Source: Paenibacillus sp. CF384
Lineage (GTDB): Bacteria; Bacillota; Bacilli; Paenibacillales; Paenibacillaceae
DNA length: 64,000 bases
Assembly (NCBI RefSeq): GCF_900106745.1
Contig: NZ_FNNV01000011.1
Span: forward strand, 62,001-126,000
Direction: 5' to 3'
The notes under the pieces: generated by a model
The model's input: only the letters and a program-made list of their open reading frames with translations
The model's database searches: none
Told to the model about the DNA's origin: nothing
Shown here: positions 57,517 to 64,000 of the stretch, in pieces
How the letters are laid out: every line of letters begins with the position of its first letter
Numbering within the stretch: the stretch's first letter is position 1
Translations under genes and position numbers: made by a program

Positions 57517-57570
57517 GTACCAAATAGGAATTAAGAGAAATGAGAGTAGCAGAACAGGAAGGAGCAGCAG

Positions 57571-58755
57571 ATGGAACGTGTGAGATGGCGGACAGGCAGT
57601 CCGAGGAGTCGATGGTGGAGAGGCTGGATGTTGTGGTTTACGTGGGGATTGCTGCTTGTCGTGCTGGTGAGAGGGGCTGTCTATCTCCTGGACGATAGGA
57701 ATGCAGCTGCCAATAACGGCGAGATTGGTCAGGCAGAGGATCAGCAGCAGGTGCTGGGCAACGAAGCATCCGAGCAGAATGCCGCAGTAGAGGAAAGCGC
57801 AGCACCAAACGAGACGGACAAGCAGCCTATGAAGGAAGCGCAATCGGTCGGCAGCAGCGGAAGCAGCGGCACTAGAGGGATCAACATACTCACCGCCTAT
57901 GACCGAATGTGGGTTAACGTGTATCTCACCAAGGAGAAACGGATTGAGAAAATGCCCATTGAGCTTTATGTGCGCGGGGTGCTCGCCGGCGAGATGCCGA
58001 TTGATTTTGAATTGGAGGCTCTGAAGGCGCAGGCCATCGCAGCCCGAACCTATATCTATAAACGAATGAAAGCAAACGACCATAGCGGGCTAAGCGGTGA
58101 AGCGGAGAAGGCAGATGTGGACGATACCGTGATGAACCAGGTGTATGTGCCCCTGAGTTCGCTTCTGTCGCGCTGGAGCGGGACAAGTAAGGAAAAGAAT
58201 CTCGAGAAGCTGAATGAGGCTGTAGCGCAAACTAAGGGGCAAATCGTGACCTATGAAGGGGAGCCGATCCAAGCGGCTTTCTTCTCAACAAGCAACGGTT
58301 ACACCGAGAATGCTTCGGATTATTGGGATCTAGATCTTCCATACTTGCGCAGCGTCGCCAGTCCGTGGGACAAGTCGATTTCACCTAGTTATAAAGAAAC
58401 GGTAACGATGTCGCTCAATGACTTTAGCAAGAAGCTTGGCATTAAGAAAAGCGCAGTCCGGCAAATGCGAATTCTCGATACGACAGCGGGCAAGCGCATT
58501 AAGACGGTTATGATCGGCAGGGAGATGCTAAGCGGCAGAGAGATTCGCGAAAAGTTGGGGCTAGCCTCCTCGCAGTTTAACTGGACCATCCTCGATGATG
58601 AAATCCAAATCACCACTTTCGGCTATGGCCATGGGGTGGGAATGAGTCAATGGGGTGCAAACGGTATGGCCCAAAGCGGGGGAACGGCAGCAGAGATTCT
58701 CGCACACTATTATTCGGGCACGCAGCTTTCCAAAGCGAAAGGGCTGGTAGACTAG
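57571..58755 (+). CDS. spoIID: Stage II sporulation protein D
   Basis: Mother-cell lytic transglycosylase that works with SpoIIM and SpoIIP to remodel septal peptidoglycan during engulfment. 394 residues: a membrane helix (about 20-40), a low-complexity linker rich in Gln, Glu and Ser (about 45-100), then the SpoIID domain with the catalytic Glu in LAGEMPIDFELEALKAQAI, STSNGYTEN and the C-terminal FGYGHGVGMSQWGANGMA. TTG-free ATG start behind GGAAGGAG. The order spoIID-spoIIQ-spoIIID-mbl follows that of Bacillus. Confidence 0.96.
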   Translation: MERVRWRTGSPRSRWWRGWMLWFTWGLLLVVLVRGAVYLLDDRNAAANNGEIGQAEDQQQVLGNEASEQNAAVEESAAPNETDKQPMKEAQSVGSSGSSGTRGINILTAYDRMWVNVYLTKEKRIEKMPIELYVRGVLAGEMPIDFELEALKAQAIAARTYIYKRMKANDHSGLSGEAEKADVDDTVMNQVYVPLSSLLSRWSGTSKEKNLEKLNEAVAQTKGQIVTYEGEPIQAAFFSTSNGYTENASDYWDLDLPYLRSVASPWDKSISPSYKETVTMSLNDFSKKLGIKKSAVRQMRILDTTAGKRIKTVMIGREMLSGREIREKLGLASSQFNWTILDDEIQITTFGYGHGVGMSQWGANGMAQSGGTAAEILAHYYSGTQLSKAKGLVD

Positions 58756-58809
58756 CGCAGCCATCGCCCCTAGCTTCTCTAACAATCTCAAAAAATGTTA
58801 AACCCTCAC

Positions 58810-58837
58810 GTATAAACTGCTAGGTTGTGGCAACAAT
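58810..58837 (+). promoter_or_regulatory. Sigma-F-like promoter of spoIIQ
   Basis: GTATA (58810-58814) and, 14 bases later, GGCAACAAT (58829-58837) match the forespore sigma-F pattern GYATA and GGNNANANT. spoIIQ is a sigma-F gene in Bacillus. Confidence 0.6.
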
Positions 58838-58858
58838 GGCTAGTGAGGTGATCGAACA

Positions 58859-59608
58859 ATGAGTGATAACAAATCAAAGTTCAATGAAGAAGCTCCCAAA
58901 AATGTAGTGGGAGGCACTGCCGTCAAACCATCTGCATGGAGAAAGCTGCTTGCGAAGAAGTGGGCAGCACCGTCAGCATTCCTAGCCGCGGCAGCAATTA
59001 TCGTAACCTTAATGTGGCTCTATGGGGGAGCTGGGGAAACTAGTAACAAGCCAGCCAGCACCGACGTAGAAGTCTCTCAAGGTACGACGGATGGAATGAC
59101 AGCGGATCAATTGCCGGCAGACGATGAAGCAGTTAACTCATCGGAGTCCGAATTGATGAAATGGCCTGTTGACCGCAGCCAGCTGGATGTTGTAGCGCCG
59201 TTCTATGACGCGAAAGCTACCGGTGAAGAGCGCCAAGCCGCTCTGATTCAATCGGGCAACACGTTCGTAACGAACATGGGCATTGACTTCGCGAAGAACG
59301 ACACGGCATTTGATGTATCGGCAGCACTGAGCGGCCGCGTCATCGTATCCGAGAAACACCCGCTTAACGGCAACATTGTCGAGATCAAGCATGCGGACGG
59401 AATCGTTACCGTCTACCACAGCTTGAGCGACGTACAAGTTAAAGTGGGCGATGAAGTGAAGCAAGGCACGGTTATTGCAAAAGCCGGCAGAAGTGAGCTG
59501 GAGAAAGAACTTGGCGTTCACATGCACTTTGAAGTGCGCAAGGACGGCAAAGCGATTAACCCCAATACGTTTATCACATCTGATTCCGCAAGCGCAACTG
59601 AGAACTAG
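58859..59608 (+). CDS. spoIIQ: SpoIIQ-type M23-family forespore protein
   Basis: Forespore half of the SpoIIQ-SpoIIIAH channel. 249 residues: one membrane helix (about 37-55), an acidic linker, and a C-terminal LytM/M23 domain. The domain keeps the HxH ligand pair in GVHMHFEVRKDG, but the first metal ligand position (HxGxD in active peptidases) is NMGID. This loss matches B. subtilis SpoIIQ, which is not a peptidase. AGTGAGGTGA precedes the ATG. Confidence 0.93.
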   Translation: MSDNKSKFNEEAPKNVVGGTAVKPSAWRKLLAKKWAAPSAFLAAAAIIVTLMWLYGGAGETSNKPASTDVEVSQGTTDGMTADQLPADDEAVNSSESELMKWPVDRSQLDVVAPFYDAKATGEERQAALIQSGNTFVTNMGIDFAKNDTAFDVSAALSGRVIVSEKHPLNGNIVEIKHADGIVTVYHSLSDVQVKVGDEVKQGTVIAKAGRSELEKELGVHMHFEVRKDGKAINPNTFITSDSASATEN

Positions 59609-59628
59609 AAGCCAGCGGAGTGCTTTAT

Positions 59629-59657
59629 GAAGGCAGGATACCCTGCCTTCTTTTTTT
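59629..59657 (+). terminator. Terminator of spoIIQ
   Basis: GAAGGCAGG pairs with CCTGCCTTC around a 4-base loop, followed by a T7 run. Confidence 0.93.
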
Positions 59658-59753
59658 ATGTTCTTTTGCCAGTAAAATGGGACTTTCGGAGTGGAAAAGC
59701 AGCCGGTTCTGAAAATAATTGCTGTTCTTTAGCTTGTCACGCTTGGACACAAA

Positions 59754-59781
59754 GAATATATACCCGTACCCCTCATATACT
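59754..59781 (+). promoter_or_regulatory. Sigma-E-like promoter of spoIIID
   Basis: GAATAT (59754-59759), a 14-base spacer and CATATACT (59774-59781), the sigma-E pattern. It is followed by GTACCAAAC, as in front of spoIID. Confidence 0.65.
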
Positions 59782-59814
59782 GTACCAAACTATCTCGAGT
59801 AGGGAGGCGGGAGC

Positions 59815-60102
59815 GTGCACGATTATATCAAAGAACGGACCATAAAAATCGGCCGTTGCATCGTCGAGACGAAGCATACGGTGCGGACGATTGCAAAAGA
59901 ATTTGGCGTCTCCAAAAGCACGGTGCACAAGGATTTGACCGAGCGATTACCGGAAATAAATCCCGATTTGGCAGACCAGGTCAAGCACATTCTGGAATAC
60001 CACAAATCGATCCGGCACCTGAGGGGAGGAGAAGCAACTAAAATCAAGTATAAGAAGAGCTCAGGGCGCAAGCGCGAGGTTCTTGCGGCGGCAAAATCGT
60101 AA
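59815..60102 (+). CDS. spoIIID: Sporulation transcription factor SpoIIID
   Basis: Small mother-cell DNA-binding protein that switches the sigma-E programme. 95 residues, beginning MHDYIKERTIKIGRCIVETK, with the helix-turn-helix TVRTIAKEFGVSKSTVHKDL at about 22-41. GTG start behind AGGGAGGCG. The C-terminal tail is basic (KYKKSSGRKREV). Confidence 0.97.
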   Translation: MHDYIKERTIKIGRCIVETKHTVRTIAKEFGVSKSTVHKDLTERLPEINPDLADQVKHILEYHKSIRHLRGGEATKIKYKKSSGRKREVLAAAKS

Positions 60103-60268
60103 GCGATTTTTTCTACAAAAATAGAGGAATTTCGTACATTTCAGCGAATACTAAACAGGATGATCAGTGCACCTGACTGCTTACTACTAAAGACGATTGT
60201 TTTGCGATCACATTCGTAAGTTTGAATTTGCGACATTCGTCATTCGACGTGGAGGAATTAGAGACATT

Positions 60269-61276
60269 ATGTTTAGCAAGGATATTGGGATTGATTTAGG
60301 AACAGCTAACGTGTCCATTCATGTAAGAGGGAGGGGCGTTGTACTTGATGAGCCTTCTGTCGTCGCGATTGAGAGCGAGACGAAGCGCGTGCTTGCAGTA
60401 GGTGAAGAAGCGCATCGGATGGTAGGACGGACCCCCGGTAACATAATCGCCATCAGACCGCTTAGAGACGGTGTTATCGCTGATTTTGAAATTACGGAAA
60501 TCATGTTGAAGGCATTTATCGATCGCGTGGGCGGCCGCTCTTGGCACAGCCGCCCCCGGATCTTAATTTGCGCACCGACCAACATTACTTCGGTAGAGCA
60601 GAAGGCGATCCGCGAGGCTGCAGAGCGCAGCGGCGCCAAGGATGTCTTTCTTGAAGAGGAGCCTAAAGCAGCTGCGATTGGCGCAGGCATGGATATCTAC
60701 CAGCCGAGCGGCAACATGGTTGTTGATATTGGCGGCGGTACAACCGATGTGGCCGTGCTTTCGATGGGCGACGTTGTAACCGCCTCTTCCATTAAAGTCG
60801 CAGGGGACAAGTTTGACGAAGCGATCATGAAGTACATCAAGAACAAGTACAAGCTCTTGATCGGGGAACGGACAAGCGAAGACATTAAGATTAAGATCGG
60901 TTCCGTCTACGACAATGGATCCAGACAAGAGATCGACATTCGCGGGCGGGATATGGTTACAGGCTTGCCGCTGACCGTGACGATTTACTCGGAAGAAGTG
61001 CGCGAAGCGCTCTGGGAACCGGTATCGTCTATTGTATCGGCAGCTAAGTCTGTACTGGAACGGACTCCACCGGAATTATCGGCCGACATTATTGATCGCG
61101 GCGTTATCTTAACGGGCGGCGGCGCGCTGCTTGGCGGCCTTGATGCATTGCTAGCAGAAGAGCTTAAGGTACCGGTACTGATTGCAGAAGACCCGATGCA
61201 CTGCGTTGTTAAAGGAACAGGCCTGCTGCTCGACCATTTGGACCGTACATCGCGCAGAGACAATAGAAGACGCTAA
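60269..61276 (+). CDS. mbl: MreB-family cell-shape protein Mbl
   Basis: Actin-like filament protein guiding side-wall synthesis. 335 residues from ATG 60269 (MFSKDIGIDLGTANVSIHVR), with GGAGGA at 60251-60256. ATP-site parts are visible: GIDLGTANV, NMVVDIGGGTTDVAV and ILTGGGALLGGL. Its position after spoIIID and before two rod genes is the same as mbl in B. subtilis, which separates it from mreB proper. Confidence 0.93.
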   Translation: MFSKDIGIDLGTANVSIHVRGRGVVLDEPSVVAIESETKRVLAVGEEAHRMVGRTPGNIIAIRPLRDGVIADFEITEIMLKAFIDRVGGRSWHSRPRILICAPTNITSVEQKAIREAAERSGAKDVFLEEEPKAAAIGAGMDIYQPSGNMVVDIGGGTTDVAVLSMGDVVTASSIKVAGDKFDEAIMKYIKNKYKLLIGERTSEDIKIKIGSVYDNGSRQEIDIRGRDMVTGLPLTVTIYSEEVREALWEPVSSIVSAAKSVLERTPPELSADIIDRGVILTGGGALLGGLDALLAEELKVPVLIAEDPMHCVVKGTGLLLDHLDRTSRRDNRRR

Positions 61277-61494
61277 GCGATCACGGGGATGAATGGATGC
61301 GTGCAGGGATGTTCGGGTAGGACGCCTTTAGGGGGGCGTGCCAAGGGACAAGCTTTTGTACGGATGAAGATTAGTTCAAAAGTCATGCAATCGTTCTATT
61401 CATCGTAAGGATGGGTTAACCGATATATACAATATATATGCAGATTGGTTCGCGTTAACTTATCCCATACGTTGAGCGCTCAGGAGGTAGCTTC

Positions 61495-62358
61495 ATGCTA
61501 AGAGGTTTGTACACAGCTGCATCAGGCATGATTTCGCAGCAGCACCGGCATGATACTGTAACGAATAATATTTCAAATATAAATACACCTGGTTATAAAG
61601 AGAAAAGTGCGGTTACGCACTCCTTTCCAGATATGCTGCTTCGTCTATCCGGGGTTCAAGATGGCGGAGGCCGTGCAGTAGGCAAGCTGAACACTGGGGT
61701 GTTCGCGGAAGAGAGCTTGCAGATCAACCTGCAGGGCGATTTGATGCAAACGAACCAATTCAGCGATTTCGCCATTGTATCGGATATTGAAGTGCCTGGC
61801 ATGACGTTCGATGGATCGGGTAAGGCCATGTCGGCAGACGGCAACTATGTCTTCCAACCGCAGGCATTCTTCACGGTTCAGAATACGAATGGTGAGACGC
61901 GCTATACGCGTGATGGTCAGTTTAAGCTGGATGACGAAGGCTTTCTGACACTGCCCGATGGTTCCCGTATACTTGGTGCTAATGAGAAACCGTTTCAGCT
62001 GCCAGCCGGCATGACGTTTAATAATCTGACGTTGACGAGCGATAATCAACTGGTTGACGTAGCTACAGGCCAAAGCGCCGGTCAACTGCTCATCTCCGTG
62101 GTCGATAATCCGAATAACCTTGTTCGTGAAGGTGACGGCAAATTCAAGCTTGGCGATGAGAATGTAGGCGTTCGGACGATGGCTGCGAACGATCGGATCG
62201 AGTTGAAGCAAGGTTACGTGGAGCGCTCGAATGTGGATCCGGCGCAGTCGATGGTCGACTTGATGTCGGCGGCACGTGCTTATGAAGCGAATCAGAAGGT
62301 TATTCAATTTTATGATAAAAGCTTAGATAAAGCGGTAAATGAGATTGGCAGAGTATAA
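61495..62358 (+). CDS. flhO: Flagellar hook-basal body (rod) protein FlhO-like
   Basis: 287 residues, FlgF/FlgG family. The N-terminal MLRGLYTAASGMISQQ and NNISNINTPGYKEK and the C-terminal SMVDLMSAARAYEANQKVIQ are the rod-protein signatures. B. subtilis has flhO and flhP after mbl. AGGAGGTAG precedes the ATG. A GCCGATAT-like box (ACCGATAT, 61419) has no matching -35, so sigma-D control is unproven. Confidence 0.93.
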   Translation: MLRGLYTAASGMISQQHRHDTVTNNISNINTPGYKEKSAVTHSFPDMLLRLSGVQDGGGRAVGKLNTGVFAEESLQINLQGDLMQTNQFSDFAIVSDIEVPGMTFDGSGKAMSADGNYVFQPQAFFTVQNTNGETRYTRDGQFKLDDEGFLTLPDGSRILGANEKPFQLPAGMTFNNLTLTSDNQLVDVATGQSAGQLLISVVDNPNNLVREGDGKFKLGDENVGVRTMAANDRIELKQGYVERSNVDPAQSMVDLMSAARAYEANQKVIQFYDKSLDKAVNEIGRV

Positions 62359-62405
62359 CCGCTCACAAGCAATGCTTGACGATGCAGGCAGAGGAGGCTA
62401 CTAAA

Positions 62406-63227
62406 TTGAACGGTTCGATGATTAATGCGATGGTGTCCATGAACGGGCTGCAGCAGAAGCTGGACTTGCTCGCCGACAATATTGCCAATGTGAATACAGT
62501 CGGCTATAAACGCAAGACCGGCACATTTGAAGATTTGCTGACTACGCTTAAGAAGCAGCCGGAAGTGTTTGATCAACCGGGACGTCTGACTCCACTTGGT
62601 TTCAACCAAGGCTGGGGCTCGCGTCTGACGATGATTCAACCGGACTTCTCCCAAGGACCGATTCAGCAAACGGACCAGCCTCTTGATGTAGCAATCGAAG
62701 GCAATGCATTGTTCGAGGTAACGGTTAATGCCGAAGGCGATCTTGGTTATACACGCGGCGGCTCATTCCAGACAACGTTTACGCGAGATGGCGTCAATAT
62801 CTTGACAACCAAAGAAGGATACCCGATATCGTCTGTTAACGGCGATCCGATTGAGATTCCGGCAGAGATGAAAGAAGTCAGAATCGATCCGAACGGAAGC
62901 ATCGTCGGTACGCTGCCATCCGGTGAGATTGTGCAGATGGGGCAGCTGAAGCTGGTACAAGTGGACAAGCCTTCTCTCTTGTCGCAGGTAGCGGATAACT
63001 TATTCGCGATTGCGGATGGATTCCAGGTAAATGATGTCATGCATAACGTTACGGCGAGCGCCGAGTCTAAGATCGCAATAAAACAAGGTTTTCTGGAGCA
63101 ATCTAATGTCGTCTTGTCCGACGAGATGACGGAATTGATTAGCGTGCAAAGAGCTTATCAGCTCAGCTCAAGGGCATTATCTTCCAGCGATACGATGCTG
63201 GGCCTTGCAAACAATTTGCGCGCCTAG
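62406..63227 (+). CDS. flhP: Flagellar hook-basal body (rod) protein FlhP-like
   Basis: 273 residues from TTG 62406, behind AGGAGG (62392-62397, 8-base spacing); an upstream TTG at 62376 overlaps no box. N-terminal SMINAMVSMNGLQQKLDLLA and NIANVNTVGYKRK and the C-terminal ELISVQRAYQLSSRAL mark the family. It pairs with FlhO as distal rod or related basal-body component. Confidence 0.93.
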   Translation: MNGSMINAMVSMNGLQQKLDLLADNIANVNTVGYKRKTGTFEDLLTTLKKQPEVFDQPGRLTPLGFNQGWGSRLTMIQPDFSQGPIQQTDQPLDVAIEGNALFEVTVNAEGDLGYTRGGSFQTTFTRDGVNILTTKEGYPISSVNGDPIEIPAEMKEVRIDPNGSIVGTLPSGEIVQMGQLKLVQVDKPSLLSQVADNLFAIADGFQVNDVMHNVTASAESKIAIKQGFLEQSNVVLSDEMTELISVQRAYQLSSRALSSSDTMLGLANNLRA

Positions 63228-63238
63228 GAAATGAGTGA

Positions 63239-63595
63239 ATGCGTATGGATGCAAAGAAAGAAACAGCGGCGGGTTTAGATGGAGTTTCTCAATTGGAACG
63301 TTCCAGTCTGATGAATCCTGCGCCTGCGGGCGAGAGGCAGCGTCAGAACGGTGCGATGCAATCTGAGCGTGATATGGAAGCCGCTAAAGGCCAATCATCA
63401 ACGCGCAAGAAACGCAATCCGGCACTTCGGGCTTTATTATGGACGCTTCGCAAGAGCATCGTTCCCATTCTGTGCATTGCAGCCGTACTCGGCGGCATGT
63501 ACATGGGGTATTCGATCATTGGCAAGCGGCCCGGAGACGAAGTGTTCGATATTGCCACTTGGAAGCACATGTATGACCTAGTGTTCGCTGATTAA
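63239..63595 (+). CDS. EpuA-family (RNA polymerase subunit beta-annotated) membrane protein
   Basis: 118 residues. A long polar N-terminus (about 1-60) precedes one basic-flanked hydrophobic helix (RKSIVPILCIAAVLGGMYMGY, about 70-92) and the family end GDEVFDIATWKHMYDLV. Such proteins are often labelled DNA-directed RNA polymerase subunit beta, but this is a naming artefact; it is a small membrane protein. In-frame ATG 63245 is an alternative. It ends the transcription unit. Confidence 0.75.
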   Translation: MRMDAKKETAAGLDGVSQLERSSLMNPAPAGERQRQNGAMQSERDMEAAKGQSSTRKKRNPALRALLWTLRKSIVPILCIAAVLGGMYMGYSIIGKRPGDEVFDIATWKHMYDLVFAD

Positions 63596-63600
63596 TAAGG

Positions 63601-63628
63601 AAGCCTGCTCATTCGAGCAGGCTTTTTG
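63601..63628 (+). terminator. Terminator after the EpuA-family gene
   Basis: AAGCCTGCTC pairs with GAGCAGGCTT around ATTC, followed by a T run, 5 bases after the stop. Confidence 0.93.
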
Positions 63629-63659
63629 ATTTCCGTTTCTATTCCATGCCGCATAAATA

Positions 63660-63720
63660 AGCACCTCCTCGAATATCATCGGACTACCGTAGTAGTTGCG
63701 ATGTGTTTCGAGGAGGTGCT
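63660..63720 (-). terminator. Hairpin terminator of the Ig-like domain gene
   Basis: AGCACCTCCTCGAA pairs perfectly with TTCGAGGAGGTGCT around a 33-base loop, 13 bases after the minus-strand stop. On that strand it is followed by TATTTATG. Confidence 0.7.
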
Positions 63721-63733
63721 GTTGGTTTGCTTC

Positions 63734-64000
63734 TTATTTGACGATGACACGGATACTGATGGATTTGCCGTCAAAGGTTGCTCTCACCATTGTGCTTCCT
63801 TTGCCGACAGCTGTAATGACGCCGGCTTCGACCGTGGCTACTTTATTGTTGCCAACTGTCCATGCCGCGCTCTTCGTTACATCCGTGATACGGCCAACAT
63901 CGTATTCAGCCGTAACCTTAACCGTTTCTTTGCCTTCTGCAGCAAGTGTCAGGGATTTGGCTGACGAGGTCAGCTTCTTCACTTTAGCAACGACCGTAAT
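63734..64000 (-). CDS. C-terminal Big_2 (bacterial Ig-like) domain, runs off the right edge
   Basis: Open frame to the window edge, so only the C-terminus (about 88 residues) is visible; the apparent GTG start at 63982 is internal. Typical Ig-like Big_2 features: KSAAWTVGNNKVATVEAGVI, ITAVGKGSTMVRATFDGKSI and a terminal beta-strand VIVK before TAA. Likely part of a secreted surface protein. Confidence 0.8.
   Translation of the reverse strand: MTVVAKVKKLTSSAKSLTLAAEGKETVKVTAEYDVGRITDVTKSAAWTVGNNKVATVEAGVITAVGKGSTMVRATFDGKSISIRVIVK

Noticed and set aside
61419..61426. ACCGATAT, possible sigma-D -10 before flhO
   Set aside because: The expected TAAA -35 at 15 bases is absent, so the single box is too weak to list as a promoter.

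Overview
The window looks like chromosomal DNA of a spore-forming, S-layer-bearing member of the Bacillota, most probably Paenibacillaceae (Paenibacillus, Cohnella or a relative). This is inferred from gene order and protein style, not from a database search. The evidence is glyA, upp and a UDP-GlcNAc 2-epimerase before an atpZIBEFHAGDC operon, sporulation genes (spoIID, spoIIQ, spoIIID) followed by mbl and two flagellar rod genes, several SLH-domain proteins, copper-amine-oxidase-type secreted domains, and many TTG/GTG starts behind strong AGGAGG ribosome-binding sites. Almost everything is on the + strand. The exceptions are a GH5 glycosidase, a 41-codon mini-gene and a partial Ig-like protein at the right edge.

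Layout: 1-6013 holds the 3' part of glyA, a sugar isomerase-like TIM barrel gene under probable catabolite control, a membrane-anchored GRDP-like protein with a Cys/Gly/Ser tail, upp and the epimerase. 6147-13530 is the complete F1Fo ATP synthase operon with a good promoter and a terminator. 13594-39556 is a surface-polysaccharide region. It begins with a CpsB-type phosphatase, an SLH protein, a CapA/CapB-type chain-length regulator and tyrosine kinase, and a CapD-type dehydratase. A structured RNA then precedes an AT-rich run of glycosyltransferase, flippase and sugar-nucleotide genes, and the region ends with ugd, a UDP-glucuronate epimerase, galU, a GH5 enzyme and a Wzy-like polymerase. 39557-40926 is mostly decayed DNA. 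40849-51338 is an 11-subunit complex I operon (nuoABCDHIJKLMN). 51621-56660 carries an SLH-anchored subtilase, a DUF1146 protein and murA. 56707-57340 has two blocks of tandem repeats, both with a 113-bp period. 57571-63628 is the sporulation, cell-shape and flagellar-rod block.

How the parts fit: the polysaccharide genes contain a set resembling the staphylococcal type 5/8 capsule pathway. A CapD-like dehydratase and CapN-like reductase could make UDP-D-FucNAc. A CapM-like enzyme would load it on undecaprenyl phosphate, capEFG would make UDP-L-FucNAc, and a CapL-like GT4 could add it. Ugd, the UDP-glucuronate epimerase and GalU would supply uronic acids. Wzx would export the lipid-linked unit, the Wzy-like protein would polymerise it, and CapA/CapB/CpsB would control length.

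The most interesting non-coding signal is a long three-helix RNA at 21123-21229, just before the AT-rich glycan genes. It resembles in place and shape the EAR (epsC) antitermination RNA of Bacillales exopolysaccharide operons. Other points worth a second look are a perfect palindrome inside the ATP-operon promoter spacer, an unlisted 41-aa gene, shared LacI-type operators, two sigma-E-like promoters sharing an extended sequence, and repeat islands next to G-poor tracts.
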